Assembly: GCA_963932145.1 (NCBI GenBank) | Contig: OZ010586.1 | Span: 54,390,943-54,454,942, forward strand | From: Acanthosepion lycidas | Taxonomy: Eukaryota; Mollusca; Cephalopoda; Sepiida; Sepiidae | Length of the DNA stretch: 64,000 nt | Reading direction: 5' to 3' | In this document: positions 52,350 through 63,409 of the stretch, piece by piece | Position numbering within the stretch: the first letter of the stretch is position 1 | Layout of the letters: each line of letters opens with the position of its first letter | Position numbers and translations under genes: made by a program | Notes under the pieces: generated by a model | Databases searched by the model: none | Seen by the model: the letters and a program-made list of their open reading frames with translations, nothing else | Told to the model about the DNA's origin: nothing

Positions 52350-53070
52350 GTGGCGATAAAGCCACTAGGACACAAGGGTGAAAGAGAATGAGAAGACTTT
52401 AGTGAGGAGGAGAATAAAAGAACAGGTTTCAGAATTACAGAAGGTGGCAATTGGCATTGCATTTAAATTTTTGGAGATTGTAGGCGATAGGGAATCTAGA
52501 AATCAGAAAGGATTTCCAAAGGTGATAATTATGAGAAAAGAAACTATTAGAATAGAACCTACAGTTGCATCTAGCTAGTTCAATACTAAAGTGGTGAGAC
52601 TTAGTTACCAATCTAGTAATATGCTTAAATTCATGCAGTGGAGGCACCAAAGAGGAAAACTCACCAGAACAATTGTCATAAAAATATTTGTAGAAAAATC
52701 AAGGGAAGCCAAATCAAATCAGTGAGACTGAAGTCGAGATGCCAGGTTAGAACTAATATATATTAGAACTAATATCATTATAGATCCTTCTTTTGATTTT
52801 GTCAAGAATTTTGAGATATAGCAGGAGCACCAGACCAGGTAGGGCAGCAATATTCAATGCACAGACTAATGGTAGATTTATAAATTGCAAGATGGATTCT
52901 GACAAGAAAAAATGTCTAGCACAACATAGTGAACCAACTTTCCTATCAGTAAATCTAGCAATTGATTCAATATAATCATTCTACTTCATGTCAGTGGGAA
53001 ATATGAGTTCAAGAAGGGACAAAGAGTTGCTCTTCTGGTGGTTAGCATCAGGCATATTGATGGAAAGCAA
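52350..53070 (-). pseudogene. Jockey/CR1-like LINE 3' fragment
   Basis: On the minus strand it reads, in shifted frames, the same succession as at 46.1-46.8 kb: SMPDANHQKSNSLSLL-like, PTDMK near 52985, KVGSLCCARHFFLSESILQF, ALNIAALPGLVLLLYLKILD, and at the end YNLQKFKCNANCHL (52435-52480). The tail is TAGTGGCTTTATCGCCA near 52350. Broken by several indels. Confidence 0.8.
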
Positions 53071-53212
53071 AAAGGTTTTCTATGCTGATAAAATGAAAGG
53101 AGTTTTGTTTTTGTCCCAGATAACTACTCCTAACAATGGTGTCTTATGATTGCTATGTATTTTTTACTGGTGCCACATTGCAGTGTTCAAGTCTAAGGTA
53201 AAATCCAGGATT

Positions 53213-53277
53213 TTTTTTACGTATTTTTTAACGTCAAAAAACGACATTATTACGTCATTATTTTTGCACCAACCTAA
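53213..53277 (+). mobile_element. Half copy of the palindromic MITE
   Basis: It is identical to the right half of the copy at 1792-1893, from ACGTATTTTTTAACGTC to the end GCACCAACCTAA. The left half is missing and the junction follows a run of T. Confidence 0.85.
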
Positions 53278-53279
53278 TA

Positions 53280-54085
53280 ATAAAACCATTTCTACTTTAT
53301 ATATAACTTCATAATAAATTACCTATTCGAAAAATAGTTGCATATCAATGAAATCAACTTGTATCAATGCAAGTTCAGCTGAGAAAATGTAAATATTGAG
53401 TTATGATTACATTCACAGCAACCTTTATCTTTTGCTAATAATCAAAATATCAATAATCATCATAGTAGTGTTAATTAACATAGTAATAACATTTAGCATA
53501 ATATTCATCTCATTAAAAATACATTATGGTACTGTTATTAGAGGTATTTTGTAATTGTCGATGAAGTATAAGTAAATGACCATTAGTACATCAGGCTATT
53601 TGTAACTGTTTAGATATAGGAAAAGTAAAGAAGAAAAAGAAGAATCAATATTCACAAGAGATTATGTAATGAAACATAAACAAAACAATGGTTTCCCTTT
53701 TAGGGAACATGTCTAGGAAAAACATGATATAGAATCGGTTTTGTTATTTCGTTTATTTTGAATTTCTAAGGATACAATAAGTAACAATATTCCCAATAAC
53801 ATTATTTATATAATCAATAAGTCATCTTATGCTACAGGCATAGGATAAATTCATGAAAATATGCTATATTATTTTTACCTCATCTTATCTAAAGGTTGCC
53901 TTATGCATGGAAATCTACAGTAATTGCTTTTTTTATAGTTGGAAGATGCATGACTTTAATGATTCATGTTTCAAGATCCTTGTTTTCTCATGTCACTTTA
54001 TACTTACTTAGACTCCATAAAACAGTTTTATCATCTGTGATTCAAGAGTTATTTTCAGATCAAAATTAACAGCATTACTTTTATG
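53280..54085. other. AT-rich DNA without a recognised gene
   Basis: No gene or repeat family recognised. Confidence 0.45.
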
Positions 54086-54089
54086 CTTC

Positions 54090-54556
54090 ACAGTTACCAT
54101 TCATAAATGTATTGAATATTGCTGCCACATCTGGTCTGATGCTTCTGCTATGTATCTATTGATTCTTGATAAAATCCAGAGAACAATCTGCAACATTATC
54201 AGTCCTTACCTGGCATCTAAGATTCAGTCACTTTCACACTGCTATAACTTAGCTTGCTATAAATATTTTCATGGAAATTGTTCTAATGAACTTTTCCTCT
54301 TTGATACCCTTGAAATTTCTCATTGTAACTGTAAGTTCTATGCTAACAAGTTCTTCCCTCACAATTCTTGCATGTGGAACTCACTTCAGGCCTCTTACTT
54401 TCCTGTTAATTTTGATCTTCAAAAATTTAAATGTTATGTCAATCACACATCTTTTGTCTCCTTAAATCCCATTCTTTTATTGTCCTCCTTGTTTTCTTCC
54501 ACACTCAGTAATCCCTTGGCTTTTATTGCCTTGCTTGGCGTGAAATTATTCAAAAA
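54090..54556 (+). pseudogene. Jockey/CR1-like LINE 3' fragment
   Basis: The frame 54150-54635 contains LILDKIQRTICNIISPYLAS, KIQSLSHCYNLACYKYFHGN and CSNELFLF, then in the frame CKFYANKFFPHNSCMWNSLQ, ending NFDLQKFKCYVNHT. The tail TGGCTTTTATTGCCTTGCTTG then GCGTGAAATTATTCAAAAAA matches the family. About 60 codons of the middle are deleted between FYKYFHGNCSNEL and the NCKFY segment. Confidence 0.82.
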
Positions 54557-54559
54557 AAT

Positions 54560-55555
54560 CTCTTTCTGGCCGACAGGTTTGGATGATTTGACAAATATTA
54601 ATACAGCTTTTTTTCAGCAAACACTGGACATTTAAGAAGCAAATTTGTACTCAGAAATAATAAGTTATTATTTTGTCTAATAACTTGAACATTTTGTGTA
54701 GCGGAAACAAAATGCAAACAAAGCAGCCATTCACTACTAATAATGGTACCCACTCCAGTGAGTCAAAGAGATGACATTTAGTATGCTATTTAATGGTTAT
54801 GAAGAAAGAAAGTGTTTACCACCTTCACTATATGATAGCCGGGAGGGTGAAATGAACAGTATTAAGTATGTAAATGATTCCTTTGCTAGCCAACTGCTAA
54901 AGTTTTAGGCTCCATAAAGTCAGGCACATTTTCTTAAGAGAGTGAGGGTTTGGCAGAATTCCATATTGACTGCACAACAGGATTGCCATGCGTTACCAAG
55001 GACTTTCATTTGTGTTACCCAACATCCTTTCAAATTCGTTTGTCCCTGTTTGTGTTTCTGATGTCGCGGCTGTGTTCGTCCCATACATGTGGTGTTCCCA
55101 TGTGGAAGTCTTGTCCATACCCTGTTCCTTGTGATTCAATGTTTGATTCTGGTGGTGCTGAGTTTTCCATCCCTCTTTGCTGGCAGATACCCAACCAATA
55201 AGAAGAAAATCCCTTCATCTTGTATAGTAATTACTGGAAGAGATGATATACAAATACATGTATCAGACTAATAGTGGATAATTGTATGATAAAATACTCC
55301 TATGTTATGCATCTTATCTTTCAAAAGGACTTTTTCAAACTAATAATGGTTTTATTGACAGAGTTTTATGTTGGGGTGGGTGTATATACAAGTCTCTAAA
55401 TGTAAAATTGTAACTGACATTTGTTGTATTTCTTACCCAAATGTATGTATAATGTGCAATGGGTAAATTGACACCATTTTATATTTTTAATTTTGTGCAG
55501 ATGCATTGTTTGTTTTTGATTTTGTCAACTTCACAGTATAGTAGGGTCAGTTGAG
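54560..55555. other. Unassigned DNA
   Basis: No domain in the short frames at 54950-55201 and neighbours. Confidence 0.4.
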
Positions 55556-55559
55556 CACC

Positions 55560-56212
55560 ATCTGTGAAAAAAAAGAGCACCATGTCGCAATTCACTACAC
55601 CAGAAATTTGGAAACAGCATGCTGTACTGCTTGGCAATTGTGCCGGAAGCTCCAATACATACATTTCAGAGTGTTTTGGTGTCAATTTGAGGACAGTGCA
55701 GAGGATTCAGAAAGAGTAGTATGAGTCTAATGGTGATTACAAAGATATGGCAACTTGGAAAACTCATTCTGATCATTCTGATAAGAAAAGAACTCCCAAA
55801 TTTGTCTGTGAGGGCCTCAGACTTAACACAGAGGCCTACATCATGTGCCTTAAAGAGGTAGTGCTACCCTGATTCAAGAGGGTGGCTTCTGAAGACCCTA
55901 TGTCTAGCAACAGAATTCTGCATCATGCCACGCAGGCAAGAGAAACCAGTCATGGTTGTCAGATAATTTCTGCAACTACATCATCCCTTACATCAGGTCA
56001 CCTAATTCCCCAGACTGTAATTCCCTTGATTATTATGTGCAGGGCATGGCTGAATGAGAGACCAACAAAACTTCTTGCAATGCCAAAGATGAACTAAAGG
56101 CAAGAATCATGGCAGCATTCACCTTAAACAAGGAGACCATCCAGAAGAATTGCAAAAGATTCCAAAGTTTTTCGGGGGTCATAGTTGAAGCCAATTGTGA
56201 TTTTATTGAATA
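55560..56212 (+). pseudogene. Mariner-type transposase pseudogene, internally deleted
   Basis: The reading is in three frames. The N-terminal HTH part (MSQFTTPEIWKQHAVLLGNC, then ECFGVNLRTVQRIQKE-stop) is followed by a linker (KKRTPKFVCEGLRLNTEAYI) and, in other frames, the block that in mariners contains the second Asp (the DSAPCH region is readable as NRILHHATQARETSHG in a shifted frame). Near the end SPDCNSLDYYVQGMAE corresponds to the SPDLNPLDYYVWG signature with the third catalytic Asp region, and NKETIQKNCKRFQSF with IVEANCDFIE is the C-terminus. Stops, a frameshift and an internal deletion that removes the first Asp block make it inactive. Confidence 0.8.
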
Positions 56213-56327
56213 AATTTACTCTTTAGTATTTCAGGATATTTTTGTGTAATTTTGGTAAATATATCTGTTAAAATGAAATGTCAGTATCATTTTCATTCTT
56301 GTGTAATTTAGACGACAATTTATCCAT

Positions 56328-56330
56328 CAA

Positions 56331-56382
<52 letters not shown>
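56328..56382. repeat. (TC)n(TA)n microsatellite
   Basis: TCTCTC run into a TA run, directly before the PLE remnant. Confidence 0.95.
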
Positions 56383-56384
<2 letters not shown>

Positions 56385-56386
<2 letters not shown>

Positions 56387-57450
56387 TTATTAATGATGAC
56401 AAACAAGGTACTGCGATTAAGCTTTTTATGCCCACTCAGATACAAAATAGCAGTAATAAAAAACTTCCTAAAAAGAGCACACCAGATTTTATCCTCTTGC
56501 CTACTCTTCCTTAAAGAACTCAACAATGCAAAACAGGCACTAGATAGCAATGGCTTCCCTAACCACATTATAGACCACCAAATTAGATTATTCCTTCCCA
56601 AAGTAAATAACAATGATAGTGAACACACAGTCAAAAATAACATAATTTCTACAAAAGCCAAATGCACATCAACTACAAACAAGATGAATTTTCACTTAGA
56701 AATGTCATAAAGAAATACACTTCCCCAATTGACCTGAACAAAAAATCAAATGAATTATCTACTACAAAAAATTTAAAAAAGCTAACCTTATCCTCAAAAA
56801 TAACAACATACCAGCAAAATCAAAATTATAAGGAACAAACATTATTTACAAGTTCAAATACCCCCTAAGGAACTGTGTTTCTGATCAAACCAAATTCATA
56901 AATAATTACATCAGTCACACAGCTACATGCCTAACCAGACGCCTTACAATACACCTATTTGACCACCGCTCTATTAGAACTGATTTAAATACATGCACAA
57001 CCTTACCAGACTCCATCCAAAATATACTAGGAGAAAATACCAACATAATAACCTCATCCTCACGTAATAAAAAGATTAAAAATAATGGAAGCCTTAATAA
57101 GAAAAAAGGAAAAGCTAGCACTCAATAATATTAACTACAAACACTGCCACAATGTGCTGTATTCAGAAAATAAAACATCCTCATAACTCTAGAAACATAC
57201 ACACAAAACCCATACACCCAATTTAAAGGGAAAAATAAAATCATCCTTGGTAATGGATAAAAGTATAGCCATAAGCGCTTGGAATTACAGAACATTTGGA
57301 CATTTTCTACACACTTTGTGTCCAGAAAAGAAAACACTTTTACAAATACAAGAAAAATTAAATAAAAAGCTTAATTGCGGCACCTTGTCTGCCATCTTTA
57401 ATGAAACATGTATAAATGAAGGATTGCTGCCTAAATACACAATATATGCA
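56385..57450 (+). pseudogene. Second-family Penelope-like element, connector plus GIY-YIG remnant
   Basis: The frame 56393-56710 gives PLRYKIAVIKNFLKRAHQIL, FLKELNNAKQALDSNGFPNH and IIDHQIRLFL, a PLE RT-endonuclease connector. After indels, YISHTATCLTRRLTIHLFDH followed by RSIRTDLNT (about 56905-56990) is the second half of a GIY-YIG domain (Y-x-G changed to Y-I-S, catalytic-type Arg present). The tail at 57050-57450 is shared with 37185-37638. The RT domain is absent. PLEs copy themselves by target-primed reverse transcription, usually with their GIY-YIG nuclease; this copy is dead. Confidence 0.75.
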
Positions 57451-57451
57451 T

Positions 57452-59120
57452 GTGTGTGTGTGTGTAAATGCATATAAAAAAGAAAATCGAGCAGAATGAA
57501 TAGTCAATTGTGAATAACTCCTGACGAGTGGACGGACAGGTCTGCCTACAAAACTCTGGAGTCATGATGTTGAAGGTAACTTCAATCAGCTAAGCAACAA
57601 AACTTTTACTTATATTAATTCTATATGTATATAATAAAACTATTACAAGTCTGAAAAAGTAATTTCAGATGATAATGTAAATACTTTTTCCATTTACTCA
57701 TTCAGTTAACCAATAAAGTTATCCAAGGAAACAAAAGTTCTAGCAAAAAATAATTCTAACCATAGGTTTGTAGACAAATGATAAGAAGAACATTTATTTT
57801 ATATAGGTACTTTGATGAGGTCGCTAAGAAAAGGGCATACATAATAAAAAAGACGCCAAACTTGACGAAAAGAAAATTTTATTGTCAAAATGTTTATGTT
57901 ATTATTAAGAGGAAAGAACAAAGAATTTTTCAATTATTTTTAAAAAATTTTCCTTCCTTTTAGAACATTCTAACATTTGATTAAAAAACCCTTGTTTCTC
58001 TTTGTATCAGCAGAACTACTAAATAGCATATAATTTTGGTGTTGTTTTTTTTTGTATGAGAGACATTCATTTGGAAAATCTGGCAAAAATAAAAATAATT
58101 GTCAGATTTTAATGAAACTTTCAGAAACTATTCACAAATGATGGAAATTATTATAAATATGATTTCCTTTTTTAAAGTAATGGCAAAAATATTTTTTTTA
58201 TATTTATAACCCCCTCCCCCAACTAATTTCATGAAAATTCTAGAAATTCATTACCGTACAATTTAGTGATTATATTAGTTAAAAGCACAAGGCTTTGAGG
58301 AAAGCAAATCATGTTTTTTTAATTGGACCACCTCTACCTGAAAATCAGCTCTGAATTGTAATATACAAAACTCAATAAAACAAAGATATTATTTAGTTTC
58401 AAATGCTTTTAATTGCTTTTAGTTGTTTTTTATGAATATGGATAATATTGTCTGAAAGCAAAAAACTTCTTCGATGAAAAATAAATTTTTAAAAAAACAA
58501 TTATTTCTTAAATTATTTTATTATTTTTACATTAAAGTTGTTAAATGTTCTAAAATTAGTGAAAATGGGGCACAGTTTAGTCAATGATGTTATTAAGTAG
58601 ATCTATCTTTACAGATTATAAACTGTAAAGCTTATTACAATCAACAGACTATCAGTGTATTAAAAATCCAATTTCACATGACTTTTGTGTCCATAAAATG
58701 GCTGTAATTCAAATGTATGGAAGACCATACATGAAAACAATAAAATATCATGTTAAGCATTGTTCCCCTCTGTTACGGCTTTTATTTTTGTGAATTGTTT
58801 GTGCGAAACACTCATGGAGAAGTTAATTTGATTTTTCATTTTCAACTGAGAATGGTACCTACAAGTATTAGGTACCTATCTTATGAAATTTTTATGATCA
58901 TATTTTTATATTATCTCAGTTATGACATTTTTCCATAAAAAAAATATCAAAATTAATAATAAAATGAATGGAAATACAAATAACTCAGTGAAATGTATTA
59001 ATATACATAAAATTATTGTTTGTTTGTTTGTTTGTTTGGGTTTTATGGCATATCAACCATTGTGGGTTATTTAATGCCAAATCCAGTTTATATGAATTTT
59101 AAATGCCTATTTTGTATGGA
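57452..59120. other. AT-rich DNA without a recognised gene
   Basis: Very AT-rich. The short frames have no recognisable domain. Confidence 0.45.
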
Positions 59121-59122
59121 AT

Positions 59123-59465
59123 AAAAAACGTATAGCTGGCAACATTATTGTTTCAAAAACGTACAGCTGGCAACATTATTGTTTCAAAAACGTACAGCTG
59201 GCAACATTATTTTTTACAAAAAACGTATAGCTGGCAACATTATTTTTTACAAAAAACGTATAGCTGGCAACATTATTGTTTCAAAAACGCATAGCTGGCA
59301 ACATTATTGTTTCAAAAACGCATAGCTGGCAACATTATTTTTAACAAAAAACGTATAGCTGACATTATTTTTTACAAAAAAAACGTATAGCTGGCAACAT
59401 TATTGCTTCAAAAAAGTATAGCTGTCAACATTATTGTTTAAAAAACATATAGCTGGCATCATTAC
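59123..59465. repeat. Minisatellite, 11 units of 31-33 bp
   Basis: The consensus starts AAAAAACGTATAGCTGGCAA and continues CATTATTGTTTC or CATTATTTTTTAC. Two linker variants (GTTTC and TTTTTAC) alternate irregularly. One unit (near 59355) lacks GGCA. Units are 85-100 percent alike by eye. Confidence 0.95.
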
Positions 59466-59498
59466 TTTTCCGAAAACATTATCTGAGGCCTTGCTGTT

Positions 59499-59556
59499 GG
59501 ATGTAGTTTATCGCCATACCCAGGACGCGGATGTAGTTTATCGTCATACCCAGGAC
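59499..59556. repeat. Duplicated 28-bp motif
   Basis: GGATGTAGTTTATCGCCATA followed by CCCAGGAC occurs twice with one substitution. Its reverse complement occurs once at 44546-44572, so it belongs to a dispersed repeat. Confidence 0.8.
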
Positions 59557-59559
59557 ATT

Positions 59560-60418
59560 AAAATTATTGTATCTTATGTACACATCTGATAAAATTTCAT
59601 AAGAAAGGTACCTATAAATTAATTAGATACCTTTCTTATGGAATTTTATCTCACACTCAACAGTCTTATTTTAATCATTTTTATAATACATTTTCCATAA
59701 AGCATCACAAACATAAAAGTGAAAGTTAAGTACAAAAAAAAGAAAAACAAAAAAATTAGAACACTGAAAGTTTTCCTTAAAAATAACGAGGTAAAAATAA
59801 TTGGTTCACTTAAATCTAAATAATTATGCCACTTCTGTCCTTCTATACGATAACTTTCCCTCATGTAAGCTGTAAATATGCAATGAACTCATCACTCATC
59901 ACTTGTCAAGTGATACCAAAAGTTAAGACCTACTTTGTCTTATTTTTAGACTACATTTTTTCAGCACAGAAAGTAAGTATTGTTTGTTTCAAAATATTTT
60001 AAATAAACTTTTATAATTTCCAATTTTTTAAAAATAAATTTTGAAAAAATAATAATTGATTTTTAAAAGAATTTTAAACAGAGATTTCCATTTTTTTTAT
60101 AAAATGGAAAAAATAGTTGACATGATCGATTTTCTGTCAATTTTGCTGACTCAAAAAAAAAAACAAGATTTTTAATGAAAATTTCGGACGTGCTAGGAAT
60201 GAATAAAAAATGTAAAAAAAAAAATAATCTTCATCTTAATTTAGTGATCACATACTGAAAATGTCAGATCGAAGTAGACAGTAAAAAAACAAACATAGGG
60301 ATCAATTTTCTGTTTCAAATTTTCCTTAATTCCGTTTCAGGTTTTAGAGAATTCCGATTTTTTCTGTTTTCAGTATAGATTTCTGTTTTTGATTCATTAA
60401 TACTTAGTAAGAAGGTAC
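59560..60418. other. AT-rich DNA without a recognised gene
   Basis: A short palindrome GGTACCTATAAATTAATTAG lies near 59607, with ATACCTTTCTTATG and its inverse around it (59596-59640). Confidence 0.45.
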
Positions 60419-60419
60419 A

Positions 60420-60590
60420 AACCCGGATATAAGAGAGTTGTCGGGACCGGATACTAAGTCTCTTATATCCGGATTGCTCTTATATTCGGGTTTGGTCTAA
60501 TTTATATACATTAACACAGGCTCTAATTTGGGACCAGAGAAAATCTCTCTTATATTCGGGTTTCTCTTATATCCGGGTCACACTGTAGTG
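60420..60590. mobile_element. Pogo/Tigger-like MITE remnant with five copies of a 14-bp motif
   Basis: CCCGGATATAAGAG at 60422 and its reverse complement CTCTTATATCCGG or CTCTTATATTCGG at 60460, 60477, 60547 and 60564. The right end reads CTCTTATATCCGGGTCACACTGTAGTG. Repeated motifs of this type at the ends, and a CACTGT terminus, resemble pogo/Tigger terminal inverted repeats; this is from memory of that group. No coding part. Confidence 0.55.
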
Positions 60591-60594
60591 TATA

Positions 60595-61416
60595 AGAATA
60601 TTATATTTGAATATATAAATATTTATTAAAACAAGAAAATAAAAGGAAAATGAAAAATTTTACTAGCTGTATATCCACCCATTGGATAAGTTGCTCCAGT
60701 TTAAAAGGGTTTCCATACCTCGTGCTTTTGCCCTTAATCTCTAACTTGATGGGTTTTCCCTTTCAAAAATGCTACAATCCTAAATAAAAATTACCGTAAG
60801 TGAATATATCAAAAACCTACAGAAAAGTAGCACCAAAAAGTCATTTAGCCACAAAATGCTACATTGTCTTTTGGTCACTTTATTGAAATTATTGAATAAA
60901 TTTTTTCAGTAGAGTCTAATTCTTAAAATTTGGCTCTCTGAAATGACAAATTGTCCCCCACATCCGTCACCACGTGATAGGAAAATGAAAGGATAAAAAA
61001 AAAAAGTCGTAATTTTTGCCACCCCACCTCTGTCATTACCATCACTATTTTTTTTTTCTTTTATTAAATCAAGCAAATTTTGTTACTAGTAAATATTGTA
61101 AAACTGTAAGGAAACAGTAAGTAAGGGGATGTATTAGAACATTACCGATTTTATCCTTTGATGTCTGTCAGACGAGTTACTAAAGGCAAACATCGTAATA
61201 AATTAAAATGGCAGTTGAAATCTGATTGCTAGAAAAAGAATTCCATTTCAAAATCGCGATTTCCGTTTAAAGTAGGCCATTTTGTTTTTCCGTTCGTTTT
61301 TCTGTTTTCGTGAAAAAAAGCCCCTCTAAACATTGCTAAGAGCTACAAAGAAGTTGTGGAAAGCCATGATCGCTCTCATTGTGAAGGAATATGGCATATA
61401 AAAGAAGCAAAAGACG

Positions 61417-61447
<31 letters not shown>

Positions 61448-63405
61448 TTAATTGTGCATTTTCTTCTCTTTGTAAATTTATTTTTTTGGGAAGATTTTGA
61501 AGGAAATTAAAAGTTTTAATTTAAAACAAAGCATATATACAGTATGATATCAATAAATGCCATTTTTTAATGTTAAGTCTCTTCACAGTTTCCTTTGTGG
61601 ATTGCTATAGTTTAGGAGAGTTGTGCTTCTCCTAGACTAGCTATCACCTAAGGGAGGAGAGAAAAAAAATGGTGTCATGCATTTTTTTATGGGGGGTAAA
61701 GGCAAAGTCAACATAATATAAAATCATTTGGGATTTGAACTTGCACTGATAACTATTATTCTACCTGCACATTTACAGAAATCATAATTATTATATTAAT
61801 ATTATATATCTGAAATGGGCTCTTTTTGAGAAAAAAAATATTTAATTGAAATAAATTCAGAGAAAAAATAGTTATTGGTTATATGCCCTGCAAAATGAAG
61901 TTTTTAAGTTCTTATATACCATTGGCAAGAATATTCATTATTGTTTGATAAAAAGAAAAAGCTTAGCAACTTGTATTGCCTTCTGGAGTAAGTTTCAGTC
62001 TTTCAAAGATTTTTCTCCATTGATATTTAAAGAGAAAAGAAAATATAGCAGATGTAACATCTCAATATAATGAGGAACCATCCATCCACCATACAAAAAC
62101 AAAGCAAATGAAAGAAATCCGAAAATAAAATAAGTAAAATTAAATATTAAAAATATTCTGCTACAAGAACAAAAAATGTCCATAAAAGAAAAGGACAATG
62201 TGCAGTTGTATGATAAATGATGCAAAAAATTCATTTATTCAAAGAATTTATCAGGATGTGCATTTCCTTTATGGGTTTGCAAAACTGTTTCTTTTCTTTT
62301 ATTCAAAAGCCACTTACAACAATCAGCTACCACCCAATCATGAAAGCCCAAAGCATTCAGAACTACACATTGGATTTTGATGTCTTTCAGCTAACCTTGC
62401 TTTTCATGAAATCTACAAAAGAAAAAAAAAGAAAGGAAGCAAAAAGAAACCTCTATAACTATTACTGTCTTTTCTGTTTACAATCTTAATTGAGTTAGCT
62501 CCCTTCATGCTTGAAATACAGTGCATGCTGAGACCATTCATAAATTTCAACCTGTGTTTCCTATTATGTGATTCAATCGTGAAGAAACAGTTTTGCAGGA
62601 TGGAAGATATACCACTTGTAGAATAAGAGCAAATGATCTGATAGGTTATGCAATGCTTTCTTTAACCAGTCAAATGTGATTCAGTTTGAGAAAATACATA
62701 AACACTTATGAAATAAAGCTTAGTCCTAATATACAATCTTATAGAAAACAAACTATAAATGTTGTATTTCATTTCATTGTATTTCTCCCACTGCCTTTTT
62801 TCACTAGAGCAGAGGTTGAAGATTGAGTAAATATCTTTGAAACTGAAAGTTTGGCTTTTTAGCATTCTCAGTGTAAATCTAGAGCATTTGATGCAATAAG
62901 AAGGTTTTAGTTCTTTTGTATGTTGTTTCTTTAGGATGATAATGATCACAGATCTCCACAACTTCCTATCGTTTGAATCTCAAAGTAATGTTAATTATTT
63001 TACTATCCCTCACGATCTCTGTTCAAGAGAATTTTTATACAAGCTTGTTAGGTAGATTTTCCTCTGTCCCACAAACCTTCCATATATCTTGTGAAGTTGA
63101 CATTCTTAAAGTCTTCTTTCCTCAATATATGTCCCAAAAATTTCAACTGTCAATTTCTGATTCTAAATACAATTTATTTTAAAACTTCCTCATTATTCAA
63201 ATGCTTTATCCATGATATTCTCAGCAACTTTCTATAGAACTGCATCTTTGTTGTCTCAAGTCTCCACATCATATGTGAGAATGTTGTCCAACCATATTGG
63301 AGGATTGAGATTGGATATCGGATCAATGCTCTTTTGTTTCATTATTAGAAATAGTAAATTATAACATAAATCCTCCAGTACAGAAAACCCCAGTGAAATA
63401 GAACA
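60595..63405. other. AT-rich DNA without a recognised gene
   Basis: Includes a poly(T) run near 61422-61445. The segment 62700-63350 has a slightly different composition and could be an old LINE fragment, but I could not read a domain in it. Confidence 0.4.
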
Positions 63406-63409
63406 TTTT

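Noticed and set aside
59123-59465. CRISPR-like array
   Set aside because: Units are contiguous with no unique spacers and the context is a eukaryotic genome. It is a tandem minisatellite.
62700-63350. Old LINE 3' fragment on the minus strand
   Set aside because: Composition hinted at it but no domain motif could be read in any frame, so it was left as unassigned DNA.
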